DNA of 64,000 bases from Phlebotomus papatasi (GCF_024763615.1 NC_077223.1:95232627-95296626); one strand, 5' to 3'; positions 43,078-55,400 are shown, counted from the stretch's first letter. Numbers and translations: made by a program. The notes: a model not told the origin generated them from the sequence alone.

Positions 43078-45143
43078 CATTTTAAAATAAATAAAAAATA
43101 TAGATGTAGCTTTGTTTATTATTTCGGCCACTTTGATTCTCATAGTTTCTTGCCTTTCAGGAATTTTTCCAAAGACTTTTTAACTTCATCTCGTTCGTTG
43201 AAGTGACATATTTTGCTTTTTTTGCGTTGTGTGATCTCTAGGATATACAGAAACTAAAAATTCATAAAAATTTGAGGAACAAAGAAATGGACGAAATTGA
43301 AAGCTGGGCGAAATTTTGTACAATTACCATATTACTTCAGCTTTTGATTTCTATGAATTCATTTATTAATTCTTCGTACACAATATAAATATCAGTACGA
43401 AACCGGTGAAATTTAATGGCTTTAATCGCTTTAATGAATAAGGTGAAAAACATAGCAAGTGCCATAGCTCTGATTATGCTATTTTTGTCATTTTAATGAA
43501 GTATCACCTTTGTATTCTCAAACTTTAGAGAAAATATGCTTGACATCGTGTTCTGCATGCTCTTTGGAGAGTCATCTTCACATATTTTAATTGTATTTGA
43601 AGTAAACGAAAGTACGTGTAATTAAATTAGTGCAAAGTAAGTTAATAGTGACGATCGTCCATATGGACTCATCAAGGAAAGTGAGTGAGAAAGACATACA
43701 TTAAATAGTGAATTGTGGAGCAGAGAGCGGAAACTACTTCTTGATTTAATACACAAACTCTAGAATCCTGACATTAGACTGAAAAAGCATCCGTCCATCG
43801 TTCCGAAAGTCCATCAAAAGTGAATGAATTGTGAATTGTGAGAATGAAACTGTGAACTGTGCTGTTAGCTTTTATACTGCTATAAATATGCTTATGTATA
43901 GGAACCATGCAGGAGCGACCATGTAACTTCATCCTGTTGAGTTTTGGGTTTGAGACGAGGCCAAAAGGTACCATCGCATAGGATATGGAATTTGCAGAGT
44001 TTCATGCACATACAAGCAAAAAGCCGGTGCGGGTTGCATGGGGGTCAGAGAAGAGAGTTGCAGAGTTCAAACTTATTATATGTATGCATTTGGGACTTTT
44101 GGAGCTTTACAGCTCCTTCTCACTCTCACGCTCACTTTTGTCATAAACGTAAACTGTGATTCTTTCATAGTCACAGCTAGTGTTTTATTGGGATTTACTG
44201 AATCTTATTCGATGGAGCTTAGAAATGATCAGTTTCCAAATCAGTCCAACTGGTCAATCGTCAGTCCAATGCAATATGATTCCTTATTTTGAAATAAGGG
44301 CTCAATATGCTAAATTTGCGATAAGTTTGATTTTGTTCAGGACCTATTTTTGCAGGGTCCTCAAAATTGCTACTTGTTTATTTAATTAGTAATTAAGACT
44401 CCTAATAATTCAAAATTGCAGATCCATCAAGTATTATAGCGTTTGACTTTAGATTATTGTTTTATCTTGTGAATTTACGAACAACAACACAAAAATCACA
44501 GTACCTAAAAGATAATTTAAGCTTATCGGTTTTCACTCTTTTGTATTATCCGTGGGGCAAAATGGTCAGAATTTTTGGAAGCAGCAGCATAAATTGATTA
44601 TGAAGTTATATGCAAAATGATGCTGTGGAGCCCTCGATGATGCTATGAAAATTGACTGCCACCCCATAAACGTTTTTGCCAATTTATTTGTACATTGCAA
44701 TTCTTCCTGTGTATTTCATAAGATATTTCCATTTCAAATTGGCTCATCCCTCAAAAGTTGATTTTGGGGTTAGCCTATGAAAATCTCACTCGCAAACGCA
44801 GACAGATTTTCTATCCATTGCCCCACTTGAAGAACAAATTTCTACCATCATTGATTCCTGTACATTAGGTAGTTTTCAAAGTTTCAGTGCAAAAAGGTTA
44901 AATTCCTCACTATCTCTCATTGAAGCACCAAAAACTCTCAAATTACTAAATCCAGTTTTAAACTTTGTTCTTAATCTACTTAATCAGATTTCAAAATAAA
45001 GCACTTTGGCACATTTACAAAAAAAAAAACTAAAATCCTGAAGTCAATGCATAGATTCTTATTAATTTAAAAATTAATTTGTGGAAAAAGGATCGATTTC
45101 ATTCACTTTTTATATTATTTTAAGAAGAAACTATCACATTGTA
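43078..45143. other. No gene seen
   Basis: Two kilobases of plain sequence. Short overlapping frames at 43774-44389 have no recognisable domain. Confidence 0.45.
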
Positions 45144-45340
45144 GGGGAAAGCTTTCAGATTTCACACATATTCTGGCTTCGAACACTTCATATTTTTTCA
45201 ATATTTTTTTTTAATGAATCTGACCTAATCTATGGTAATATAGTCTTAAGTCACACTTTCTTGAGAAAATAATAGGTTTGATTCATTAAATTATGAAGAG
45301 TTCTAAGCCAGAATGGGTGCAACGCTTGAAAACTTTCCCC
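45144..45340. mobile_element. TAGGGG hairpin MITE (H7)
   Basis: GGGGAAAGCTTTCAGAT at the left, and CTTGAAAACTTTCCCC at the right; arms continue ATTCTGGCTT against AAGCCAGAAT. TA on each side. Confidence 0.75.
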
Positions 45341-45903
45341 TATACTTTTGAAAAATATTTTACAAATTTTTCTGTATATTTCTGTTTAAAAACTTGGTAC
45401 CGTGATAAGAAAATAGAGCACAAGAAAGAGAAAAAATTAAGATTAAGATTAAGATATTCTAATCAATTTATTTAACAATTTCACCCTATTCTTTCTCATT
45501 GCAAATTGGCGAATTCAATATTCTTAGGAAAACCGTTTGAATTTGACATGGGATCCTTACTTAAATTTAATTAACATTTTTCTTTTCCCGAAAATTGTGC
45601 TACAGAAAATTCGATGGTGTTTAATAAAAGAGAATCGAGAAACTAATTTAATTCACTTCACACGCAATTAATTTTTTCCAATCAATTAGATTTCCTATCG
45701 AAAATTCATTGTTATTTTGTGCTTTGACTTAATTGAAACAAGATCTTCAACTGGATTTAAGATAATGTTTTAGTCGTTTAACCTTAAGAGGCAGAAGATT
45801 TAATTTTAACTAATAATATGTTAAGCTCTTGTGGTCAAGATTTTAGTGTTTTTGTTAGTGATAATATAACTCGTAAAATAAAGAAAATTATTAATGGGTA
45901 ATA
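45341..45903. other. No gene seen
   Basis: AT-rich plain sequence. Confidence 0.4.
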
Positions 45904-46491
45904 GGGGGAGATGGGGCTGCGTTGAATACTCTATTGTTTCGCGTATTTCTAAAGGAAGCTGGACCTATAATTCAGTTTAGACTGGCAATTGTTTTGTCTA
46001 GGGTAAGTGTGCCAAATTTCGGCCAGCTTGCAATTCCAGCCACATTTTTCGTTCCTCGAATTTCCATGAACTTTTACATTTTACGTACTCTAGAGATTAT
46101 AAAATGCAAAAGAATAACAAAAAATGTAGCTTCGACAAACGAGATGACGTGAAAAAGACATTGGAAGAATTCCCGAAGGGCAAGGAACTATGAGAATGAA
46201 GGTGGCCGAAATAGGGCACCAAAGCTATGCCTATATTTTTATTCATTTTAAAATGTATTAAGAATGATTATAGAGTAAATAAAGACGGTAAACCTTTTAC
46301 AAGGTTCCAAGCAACACTCTTTAAGAAAAGAGAATAAAAAAATCAATTTGAATTTAAAATATTACATTTCAAAATTGAGACTTTGACGCTTGCATGCAAC
46401 TATGCCGAAATTTGGCACACTTACCCTATCTGAATTACATTACGATAAAGCCCAGTTTCCTTGAGAAATAGCGTTGAGTTACACGTCCCCC
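45904..46491. mobile_element. GGGGGAGATGGGGC TIR element with a nested element
   Basis: Left GGGGGAGATGGGGCTGCG and right ACACGTCCCCC are the ends, with TA on each side. The subterminal parts match the shorter relative at 8573-8746. The second element (46001-46426) lies in its middle. Confidence 0.7.
46001..46426. mobile_element. GGGTAAGTGTGCC TIR element, nested
   Basis: GGGTAAGTGTGCCAAATTTC plus GGC at the left is an exact inverse of the right end, GCCGAAATTTGGCACACTTA plus CCC; TA on each side. Inside, a second inverted stretch runs around CATTTTACGTAC. No coding sequence. Confidence 0.85.
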
Positions 46492-46939
46492 TATGTATGC
46501 ATATACTAAATTCTGCAGGTATTTGGACTTAAAAACCTAAATAAAAATTATGCTTCAATGAAATATTGAAGTGGTATTTTCATATTCTGAGAATTCTTTT
46601 CTACAATGAAAATGAAATTGAGAAGTCTGCAGAGAATTCATGTATTCCTGACTTGATTCCTGACCATATGATACCTCTGTGTTTTAAGTGAACCGTAAAA
46701 ATTAGAAATGACATAAGTAAAAAGTTATTTTTTCGTTATTAATCGAGTTTAGTGACAGAATTATATCAAAATTATCAATATTATTATTTTGTTATTTTGT
46801 CCCAGGCCTAAAATTTCTCAGAACCTATGCTATACATTTTTTAAATTTTTTTTAGTTTTTGAGTTTATTGTCGATTAGAAAGTCTCTTATAATTTATATT
46901 TTCAAATTTCGAAACTTATTATTGGAACTGACAATTTGT
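46492..46939. other. No gene seen
   Basis: AT-rich plain sequence. Confidence 0.4.
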
Positions 46940-48030
46940 ATACTTACTTACTCACTTACTTGAGCAGCGCTACAACCTATTGCTGGCATTGGCTTGACTC
47001 AGGAACTATCGCTACTCAAGTCTGTTACGCGCCACTGTTCTCCAATTCCGCATCCCTAATGAGCTGGTCCTCTTATTTTAGGACAGAGTGTCCTTCCGGT
47101 GTGCATCGATGTATTGAGTGTAATCCAAAAATAAAACACACAATTTACCAGAGTTTTCGACATCGTGTCTTCTACAGTGGTTCTTGGTTTAGTCCTTTCT
47201 TTGGATATTTAGTCATGCAAGATTTTGTTTACTTTCTGCCATATTAGTTAATTGAAACTAGTTAAGAGCGAATTATTTTCTTTCTTTTCTGTACAGCAAA
47301 CGGCTTGGTACTTAGCTTGGGTACATTACCAAGCCTGTTGGCTGTGCAGAAAAATAATAATATAATTCTAATTTAACTAATTTAACTAAGAGAAGTTCAG
47401 TGTCTCCGTTCATTTCCTGTAGTATCATTCACCGTCGTTGGCCAATTTTTCTCAAATGAGCTAGCGTCCTGATTTACGCCATCATTAGATCTGAGGCTGG
47501 GTTAGCCTTGTTTCCTTGAAGTATAGTGTCTGCTCCTGCAGACTTTCCAGGCTGGATCGTCCTCATTCTTGCGAACCAAATGACTAGCCCACCGGACTCT
47601 ATTGAGGCGTATTTGCTTGACGACAATTACCTCTTAGTATAGGCAGCGCTAATACACCTCGTAGTTATATAGGCTCCGGAAACCTCCCTCCTTACCTACG
47701 GGGGTAAAAATCCGTCGTAGAATGTTCCTCTCAAACACAGCTAAGAGTTCGCAATTCTGTTTGCTGAGGACCCATGTTTCACACGAATACATCTCAGTCT
47801 TTGTGTCTAAGATTCTGGACCGGAAAACTCTTGATAGGCAAAAATAGGTCCTGTTCGCTTTCAGCAGCCGTGCACGGACTTCTTTTGAGATGTTGTTGTC
47901 GGCTGTGATAATTGACCCAAGGTAGACGAATGAGTTAACAACTTCAATGTTATAGTTCCCCATCGGGAACCTTGTTTGAACGATACTCTCCGGAGATGTT
48001 GCCGAAGTTACTGCTAACCAGGCCACCAAA
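46940..48030 (-). pseudogene. LINE-B retrotransposon fragment, reverse transcriptase 3' part with tail
   Basis: The minus strand (47649-48029) translates to NSFVYLGSIITADNNISKEV, then RARLLKANRTYFCLSRVFRS, then SCETWVLSKQNCELLAVFER. This is the post-catalytic part of a LINE reverse transcriptase with its conserved YLGS and ETW motifs. Downstream pieces give QIRLNRVRWASHLVRKNEDD (about 47500-47640) and, beyond an insertion, the ORF end near 46980-47080. A tail of AGTA-like units at 46940-46960 marks the 3' end. The fragment is 5'-truncated and has frame breaks. It matches the plus-strand copy at 28692-29123. Confidence 0.85.
47243..47400. repeat. Short foldback with a pre-miRNA-like hairpin core
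   Basis: The core (47287-47357) pairs TTTTCTGTACAGCAAACGGC plus TTGGTA with TACCAAGCCTGTTGGCTGTG plus CAGAAAA. There are about 25 pairs, one 2x2 internal loop, one bulge and a 16-base loop. Weaker pairing continues outward to about 47243 and 47400. It interrupts the LINE-B copy. It could be a tiny foldback element or a hairpin RNA. Confidence 0.5.
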
Positions 48031-48074
48031 TACTTTGTGACAATTTGTATATGTGACTCAAAGTCGAAGTACTA

Positions 48075-48290
48075 GGGGAAAGTGCCCATGCTTTACACGG
48101 TCCAAGCTTCATAATGACTAAATTTTTCCTATGTTTTTCAATAAATGTGACTCATTGCACCCATATTTTAAAAACTAGGGGACAGTGTCCTGTTTCCAAA
48201 ATATATTGATGAGTCACATTTATTCACATACATAGGAAAAAATGAATCATTATGAAGTTTGGTACAGTGTAAAGCATGGGCACTTTCCCC
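48075..48290. mobile_element. TAGGGG hairpin MITE (H4)
   Basis: GGGGAAAGTGCCCATGCTTT at the left, AAAGCATGGGCACTTTCCCC at the right, exact inverses; TA on each side. Arms extend through TTCATAATGA and AATAAATGTGACTCAT. Confidence 0.9.
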
Positions 48291-48617
48291 TATATAACGC
48301 ATTCGATATCATAGCGGCCTAAACTTATTTTGCGGGGAAATCGGTCATTTTCTTGCGTTTTTCATTTTTATCTAGGGGGAATGAAGCATTAGTTTTTTTT
48401 TAATAAGATCTTAGACTTCAGAGGACAAGACTTAAATGACTTAGGTTTTATAGTAATACTTGTCTACTGAACGAATGGTCGACATAATTCCATGAACGTT
48501 CACATAAAAATCAGTATCTAATCTAGAACTGCCCTATATTTACTACTGCCTCAGTTGCTGCTATATGTGTCTATATTTAAAATTTAATGTAAGAACTTTT
48601 TTTGTGCTTAAAGGAAT
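48291..48617. other. No gene seen
   Basis: Plain sequence. Confidence 0.4.
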
Positions 48618-48695
48618 TAGTGATAGCGTACGCTCTATGATGCAAGTGTCTTTAAAACTTTTTTTTTTAATTAAAGATGTACAGATTGGATCAAT
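48618..48695 (+). repeat. SINE fragment
   Basis: GCTCTATGATGCAAGTGTCT matches the tRNA-like head of the SINE at 19832, and TTAAAGATGTACAGATTGGA matches its body; the B box between them is lost. Confidence 0.6.
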
Positions 48696-50379
48696 AAGGC
48701 TTAAAAATTAATTAAAACTAGTAAAATAAAGCTTCGTTTTTATGAGATATGATACCGTATAATTACTCCATATCGAAGCAAATTTGTAACAGAGACTTGT
48801 ACTTCTCTTTCAGTATTAGATTGATTGATATATAATATCTTTGAATTCAAGCAATATGAAGTGGTCCAAAGTGAGCAAAGATTCTCATAGGGCGGTGGGT
48901 GGTTGAAAAACTGCAAAAGACATGGGTGGATGGTTTTTGGTGTATGAGTTGGAAGAACATAAATTACAATTTTCAAATGATTTATTCTCGCAGTTCATAG
49001 CATATACTAAACAAACTATTTCAAAACAGCCATTTTCGAATGCAATCTCCCCCTAGAACTTGGCATAGTTGTGACACTCTCCGTGAAATTTTCAAATTTT
49101 CCCATTTCCCAGGGAAAATGCGTGTGTTTGAGCGAAAGAGAGATATGAAACAATTCGAGAATTTGAATTGTATTCTCTTGTGTTTGTAACAAGAGTAATC
49201 GAAGTAATGCCAAGTATGTTGAATTTTGGCATTACAACAGGAAAGTTTGTGTAGCATTGTTTGAATGCAAGTTGTTTGTGGGCAATTGCAAATTAATATC
49301 AATGGACCCAGACAGCCCCATAATATTACCACAATTTGATGGAAATGCGAGTGAAAAGACCATCAACACCTAATGTCGGTCAATATTAATAAGTTATTTC
49401 AAACATATTAATCATCTATTGGAGCATAAAAATAATTATCAGCCCTCAAAACCCTAATAAAGGCTTAAGCTTGGTATGATGGGGCAATACAGAGAGTACC
49501 TGATTTAGGGGGTTTGAGGATGAAAACGGGTGTAAAGTCATCCAAGTGAAATCTCTTTGATGATATTATATCGATGATGGTGATGATGATCTGGGTGGAA
49601 ATTTGTGTGGGACTCTATGGGCAGGAGAAGCATTGAGATTGATTAATGAACAGTGAATGATTATCCTGGGTTTATAGGAAGTATACACGGATACATGGGT
49701 ACTAGGAAGGGTTAGATTGACAGTGATGGACACCCCGTGAAAAGAGTTAATAACTTCAACTCACCATTTCACGTGGACTTCAGTCAACTCCATATGTCCT
49801 TAGGCAATAGGTCCCACAAGCTCTCATTTATTATTCAATAGGCTTTCGGAGCTTTCTCCTGAATCGCCTCAATCACAATCCTTTGATACACTTTCAGTTA
49901 CCATTTCGAATTATTGATGAATTTATTTGCCAGAAGTGTAGTGTACTGACCCCTCTACAGTCGAAGGGGGATATAATGAAAAATTTACCAATGGTGATAT
50001 CATCATATAAAATTAATACAAGAAATATCTCCTCAGGCTGTGGGTGAATGACAAAAGCTATACTACGAAAAAAAATTGTAAAAACTGAAACTGGATTACT
50101 CAGCCAAGCGCAAAACCAATTTGCCACTACAAACATACTAAATCAATTTTTCTAGTCTGCTTAAAAATTTGGGACATGATTATAAAATCTTTTTATTTGT
50201 TTATTTTTTTTGACCTCTCCCTTAAAGACGACAAAACGAATCTGACAAGAAACTTACTAAAGAGGGGTGGCAACTTTTGCCTGGCAAAATATTTAAACTT
50301 GTGTCTTGGATTCTATTATATGACTCAAAACGTTTTCAAACGATTTATAAATCATTCAATATTTGCCCAAAATAAGTCT
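48696..50379. other. No gene seen
   Basis: Plain block. ATGATGGTGATGATGATC at about 49571 is a short GAT repeat. Short frames on the minus strand lack recognisable domains. Confidence 0.45.
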
Positions 50380-51185
50380 TCGGTTCATAACCGATTGCAA
50401 CCGATTCAATCTCGTCAGAAATTCCAGGACCTTTCCAACGGCGTTATCACACTTGCACAGTAAAATTTTAATGTGATTCACATTAATTGTCGCTTGTGAG
50501 CGTCCAAATATGTTATTTGTGTCTTTGAGTCACTTAATATTTGGGGTTTTTCTATTTATTGATAAAGAAGTGGACTTGGCCTGCAAAAATAAGTTTAAAT
50601 TTATCTAAAGCATAAATATTTTTCACATTAAAAAATTAAAGAGAAAATCGCATTAATTTTTCGCATTAATGCTATAAATCAATTTATATCAAATTTTGCG
50701 GGCCAAGTCTACCTTTTAATCAACAAATAGATATAAAATGATTCAAACAGACAAATTACAAATTTGGAATCTCACCAGCGACAATTAATTTGAATCATTT
50801 TAAAATTTTAATGTGCAAGTGTGATAGCACAGTAACGAGTAAATTTTAATAAAACCAGTAAATTTTAATCTTGGACTTTGAAAATCCGTATTTATGGATG
50901 ATTTAACTTGTAAAGTGTATCTTAAAATAAATTAGACACATATAATTGAATAGGTTTTCGCGGAATCCCGAAAGAAACATGGTTTTGGTGGTAAGGAGGA
51001 AAAATGTAGGTTATGTTAACGGTCCTTATATTGACTTATGAAAGGATTTCCTGAAGGTCCCAACTTTCAACTCGATATCTCAAAGAGTTTGGACTCTAAA
51101 GCTGGCGACAACTGGACTGATCAGCCAATTTTTTTTTAATATTATATTACTCTATCTGTGAGGGCCGATGAGTAAAATATTTCCT
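50380..51185 (+). repeat. Repeat family X, copy split by a foldback
   Basis: GGTTCATAACCGATTGCAAC and CAGAAATTCCAGGACCTTTC lie before the foldback. GACTTTGAAAATCCGTATTT and ACATGGTTTTGGTGG lie after it. The order is the same as at 63560-63900. Confidence 0.65.
50445..50826. mobile_element. Foldback MITE, TATCACACTTGCACA ends
   Basis: TATCACACTTGCACAGTAAA at the left is inverted at the right as AATGTGCAAGTGTGATA. Arms continue with ATTAATTGTCGCT and AGCGACAATTAAT, and GGCCTGCAAAA pairs loosely with TTTTGCGGGCC nearer the centre. Confidence 0.8.
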
Positions 51186-51633
51186 TTTTGACAAATAATA
51201 TCTAAAATAAAATAAAATCTTGAAATATTGTGACGTAGAAGAACGATCCTAGTATTGTAGTGATTATTTTTGGGAAGTTATTGTTATTTTTTTTAATTAT
51301 TTTTTACATGGGAGGACCAGTTTTTATAGTTTTTGGGCATTTCCTTTATTATGTTTCAGGAGTATTCAATGAAAAAATATCTTAAAAATATTTTGCATTA
51401 TAAATGAAAATTACTTGACCTAAAAATATTGACTTAGATGTTTGATTTGAAATGTAATCTTTCTGAAGAAAAGTTTGTAAACAATTTTTATCTTTTTGTT
51501 ACAGGTATGGCATGACTGAGAACCTTGATTATAAAAAGCACTTGACGAATCGGTACTTTATTTAGAAAATAATACAGCTAGGATGGTAAGAAACATTACA
51601 AAATTTAATGTTGAGTTTGAAAATTGACCTGTA
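51186..51633. other. No gene seen
   Basis: AT-rich plain sequence. Confidence 0.4.
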
Positions 51634-51855
51634 GAGGAATTCTGTAACAGTATGACAATGTCATATGACAAATTTAAAATGTTTATGTGGTAAATTCGAA
51701 AAAAATTAATCGAATATCACGTTCATATCAGTTAGTAAAAGCTTCATAGAACTCCTGGCAATGAATATTTGACGCTCACTGGGCTTTAAGTTCTGCTCCC
51801 GAATTTACTACAAAACTTTGTCACATGACATTGTCATATCGTTATAAAATTCCCC
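51634..51855. mobile_element. TAGRGG hairpin MITE (H15)
   Basis: GAGGAATTCTGTAACAGTAT and GACAATGTCATATGACAAA at the left are inverted at the right (TTTGTCACATGACATTGTCA to AAAATTCCCC). TA on each side. Confidence 0.8.
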
Positions 51856-52127
51856 TACTGGTTTGTTAATACTAAAGTAAACATTGTTTGTGTTTATTAC
51901 CTTTGAAATATATCTGCACCACTAATTTTAATCGATTTTTATTTTGGGATGCACGAAGGTCTTAGTTTCTTTTTAAAGTGCCTAAACTTTAATATTTAAC
52001 ACTAAACCTACCGACCGTTTTCGGTCGTTTTCCCTAGCACACTCGGTGACAGACAGCGGTAGGATAGGATACTCCATAATTTTTTTCTTGGAAAAAAAAC
52101 ATAAAATTTAATATAATGAAAAATATA

Positions 52128-52341
52128 GGGGAACGTTGGCATGGTTCGCACAGAGTGAGCCTTCAAACAACGTAAATTTTCTCTTTATTTGCAAAGAGCT
52201 AGTTCGTCATTTCTTAGCCATAAGATAGATCATTATTAAGCTCATGAAACGAGATGAGAAATGGTAAGTCAGCTCTTTGTAAACAAAGAGAAAATTCGCA
52301 ATGTTTGAAGGTTCACTCTGTGCGAACCATGCCTATTGCCT
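52128..52341. mobile_element. TAGGGG hairpin MITE (H5)
   Basis: CATGGTTCGCACAGAGTGAG is inverted at the right near CTCTGTGCGAACCATG. Inside, AAATTTTCTCTTTATTTGCA with AAGAG pairs with its inverse. Related to the long element at 11821. Confidence 0.85.
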
Positions 52342-52519
52342 ATTTTAAGAAATTCATGAAGTTTGATAGGTACATTGTACCGTTTAAATATGTGTTTAAT
52401 TTAAAAATATTTTAAACTTAAAAAAAAATATTTTTTTTCAAATGCCTATAAATTTCACTTGTTAAAAATAGTCTTGATCCTTGTCTTGATCAGTGAAAGA
52501 TGTGTTACTTCTAATAATA

Positions 52520-52724
52520 GGGGGAAAGCGCGCTACCTCCGAATGTCTCAAGCTTCGAATAACCCAGTTTTTTTTTAATATGTTTTTATTGCATTTTACC
52601 AATTATAACATTTTAACAGCTACTCCAATAATGCCTGACATTTTTTTAAAAGAGTCATGTGTCTAATATAGAAAAAAATAAGTTGTCCGAAGCTTGAGTC
52701 GTCCGAAGGTAGAGCGCTTTCCCC
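52520..52724. mobile_element. TAGGGG hairpin MITE (H6)
   Basis: GGGGGAAAGCGCGCTACCTC at the left, GAAGGTAGAGCGCTTTCCCC at the right, TA on each side; CTCAAGCTTCG pairs with CGAAGCTTGAG. A single arm of this family lies at about 62836-62872. Confidence 0.85.
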
Positions 52725-53146
52725 TATAGTAATAACAAGAATAAAAAAAAATTGTCAGGAAAAGAGGAATGAAATAATAAGTAAATTTTGGGAAAAATCA
52801 ATATATTTCAATTTATATTATAATAATGAATTATTATTATGATATGCAATATAATAAATATTGTTCACTTTTATTTTAATTGTCAGTCCAGAAAGCAATT
52901 TTGATCTGTTTATTTTTTTACGATTACTCATAATTTCATTTATTTCAACTATTTCAATATATTTTAAAAACTAATGACAATAAATTTTGCATTTTATTTG
53001 TTTCACTACTTTTCGTAATTTAATGATTCAAATTACCTCATTTACTTTTTATTTATTTTTCCGATATTTCAATAAACATGTTTTTCGTATTTATTACTGA
53101 ATGAAACGTGAAGGAAAAAAGCTAAACTGGTTAAATAATCCCATTA
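52725..53146. other. No gene seen
   Basis: Very AT-rich plain sequence. Confidence 0.4.
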
Positions 53147-53355
53147 GAAGGAAGTGGGTTACCTTTGAATTGGGGCAACTTTGAAATTTGGCTTTTTTCT
53201 CCCATAATGTAATTAAGCCTTATTGTGATGTAATTCACTTTCGCAATTGGTTTGATTAGCTAAAAATATCTCAATAAGGTCCAGTTTTATTGAACAATAA
53301 GAGAAAAAAGTCCGTTTTCAAAGGTGCCCCAATTAAAAGATGCCCCACTTCCTCC
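53147..53355. mobile_element. AAGTGGG TIR MITE
   Basis: GAAGGAAGTGGGTTACC at the left and GATGCCCCACTTCCTCC at the right are inverted, with TTA on each side. AATTGGGGCAACTTTGAAA pairs with TTTCAAAGGTGCCCCAATT. Related to 10034-10265. Confidence 0.75.
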
Positions 53356-53539
53356 TTAATTCTTATTAGCATTATTAGGGATCGTTCCCTAAACTTAGAG
53401 AATTTTAATTAATTCTTATGCATAAAGCTCGTCCTTTTAAACCAGGAAAATTTCATAAAATAGATGAAATCAAAATTTTCATTCTTTAAACGTATTCCAT
53501 ATCTCTATCCCTACTGAAAGCCGAAATCACAAAACCCAA

Positions 53540-53775
53540 AATCCTAAAGGCGAAATCCAGATTTGTCAAAATCCTGAAAAGCGCGCCATCACACAGAGGA
53601 TAATGTGCGAAATATGGAAATAATTTTCCGAAATACAGAAAAAATTCCTTTGCCTTCAGCAAAACGCGGGTACAATCATGGGAGTAACTATGACACTAAT
53701 TCAGGATTTTGGCATTCAAGAACTTATCTTCGAGATTTTGGCGTTTAGGATTTTAGCTTTCAGGATTTTAACCGG
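53540..53775. repeat. 15-bp motif arrays in both directions
   Basis: CCAAAATCCTAAAGGCGAAA-type units (53540-53585) face GGATTTTGGCATTCA-type units (53704-53775). This is the same inverted layout as at 60956-61325. Confidence 0.65.
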
Positions 53776-53785
53776 GATCAATATA

Positions 53786-54045
53786 GTAAGGTGGGGTAAT
53801 TGGATCGTCTTCCGAAGAGTGCTACTTAAACGCTTGCTTTAGGACTGATGAAATTCTTTTTTACTTCTTCTAAATCCATAGAATTATTCACTGTTTCATT
53901 CAGAAACATAATATAAAAAAACTATCTAAAATATTAAAGAAAATTTATAAAATAATGATAATACTGAAATAATTTAGAATGCACTAACTGGGTCGCCTTT
54001 TCGCTAATTCACTTTTAATTAAACTTTTGGATTTAAAACACTTTT
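53786..54045 (-). mobile_element. Internally deleted copy of the 3.4-kb Tigger-type element
   Basis: 53786-54007 aligns with 3381-3600 (AGTAAGGTGGGGTAA, GTGCTACTTAAACG, TTACTTCTTCTAAATCCATA). At TTTTCGCTAATT it jumps to CACTTTTAATTAAACTTTTG, which matches 5379-5415. About 1.8 kb, including the transposase, is therefore missing. Confidence 0.75.
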
Positions 54046-54224
54046 TCACAAGGAAAAACAATAAATGTTTTCAATCGACCAGCTGTCATTAGCGAAAATA
54101 TCACTGCTAAAATTTTTTTTAGTGAAGAACCCAGCTGGCACAAGATTGAAATGAGTCGATTACACTCACTTATTCAATGGATAAAAATATTATTTCTGCT
54201 TTTTCTCAAAGTTGAATAGTTATA

Positions 54225-54439
54225 GGGGAAAGTACTCTCCCTTCGAACGTCCATGCCTTCGAATAATGTGAATTTTCTTTTGTTTTTCCTAAAAGACTTA
54301 CACATTTCTATTAAATAATAATTAGATTATCATAAATTATTGATAATTACAGGATAATTATGTGTAAATCTCTTAGGAAAATAAAAGAAAATTCACATTA
54401 TTCGAAGTCATGAACATTCGAAGGCAGAGTACTTTCCCC
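54225..54439. mobile_element. TAGGGG hairpin MITE (H3)
   Basis: GGGGAAAGTACTCTCCCTTC at the left, GAAGGCAGAGTACTTTCCCC at the right, TA on each side; nearly identical to H1. Confidence 0.9.
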
Positions 54440-54465
54440 TATTATGCTACTGTAGTGACTATATT

Positions 54466-54602
54466 CACCAAGGGGTAACTCATTTCGGGGAACTCGAGCC
54501 AATCTGGCTGGGGAACCCATGCATTTTTTTCGGGAAACCCGGGGAACCCATACATTTCTTTGTGAACTCGAGCCAATCTGATTGATTATGAGTTACCCCT
54601 TG
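54466..54602. repeat. Short palindromic element
   Basis: AAGGGGTAACTCAT at the left and ATGAGTTACCCCTT at the right are exact inverses. GAACTCGAGCCAATCTG occurs twice in the same direction inside, at about 54491 and 54563. Confidence 0.7.
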
Positions 54603-54607
54603 ATATT

Positions 54608-54857
54608 CACTGAGAAAAAAAGGTGTGATTAACTTTTTTCCTCATAACTTTAACACTTTTTAGGTGTAAAAATATATCAACATTTTTTTAATGTTAATTT
54701 TACACCTTTTTAAGTGTAAAATTAACATGAAAAAAGGTAAATTTAACCCCCAATACACCTAAAAAGGGTAATATTTACACCGATTTTGGATCAATACTGC
54801 AGGGTAAAATTAACATTTCCGGAATGTTATTTTAACTTTTTCGGATTTCTCTCAGTG
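54608..54857. mobile_element. CACTGAG MITE family C, copy 5
   Basis: Complete copy; TT rather than TA flanks both sides, so the target may have mutated. Confidence 0.88.
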
Positions 54858-54899
54858 TTACGGAAATAAAAATAAAAATATTATTTTAAGTGGATTAGT

Positions 54900-54945
54900 C
54901 ATAAAAGATCCAGATAGCGAAGCGCCCGGATTAGCACATTTGACT
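54900..54945. repeat. Possible terminus of the CAGTGCCCGC family
   Basis: GATAGCGAAGCGCCCGGATT and CATTTGACTGTA resemble the end of the element at 36495-38374 in reverse, with changes. Confidence 0.35.
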
Positions 54946-55400
54946 GTATATCCCACTTCTTCTCGTTCGAATCCAAATTGAAATATGCAATATGTTTGAG
55001 GAAGAAAGGGTAGATATTACCCTTCATGAAAATATCCTGATTAAAAAAAAAGTATGTGCCTGAAGCATAGTGATTTATCCTGTAGATGGTATACTTGGAA
55101 TTTTCCTCTTGAAAACCTAAATGTTATTGTGCTAAGATGTAAGATTCATTGAGCAGTTGGTGAATTTCATTGAAAATGAAACTTACAACTGAAGTTGAAG
55201 TCTTTTGCCCATGTAAAAGATATGAACGGACTGAAAGGGTAATTAAGACGTTAGATTAAAAGCAAAAGCTGAAAAGCTCAAAGGGTTTTTGGTTGAGAAA
55301 TCTTTTGGACATTCTGATGGACATGTTGGCTTTTTCGAGTGTATATTTTGTAACAGAAAAAGATCCAAGACTTTCTCTCTCTAGTGAAAATTTGTCAAGT
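54946..55400. other. No gene seen
   Basis: Plain sequence. Confidence 0.4.
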
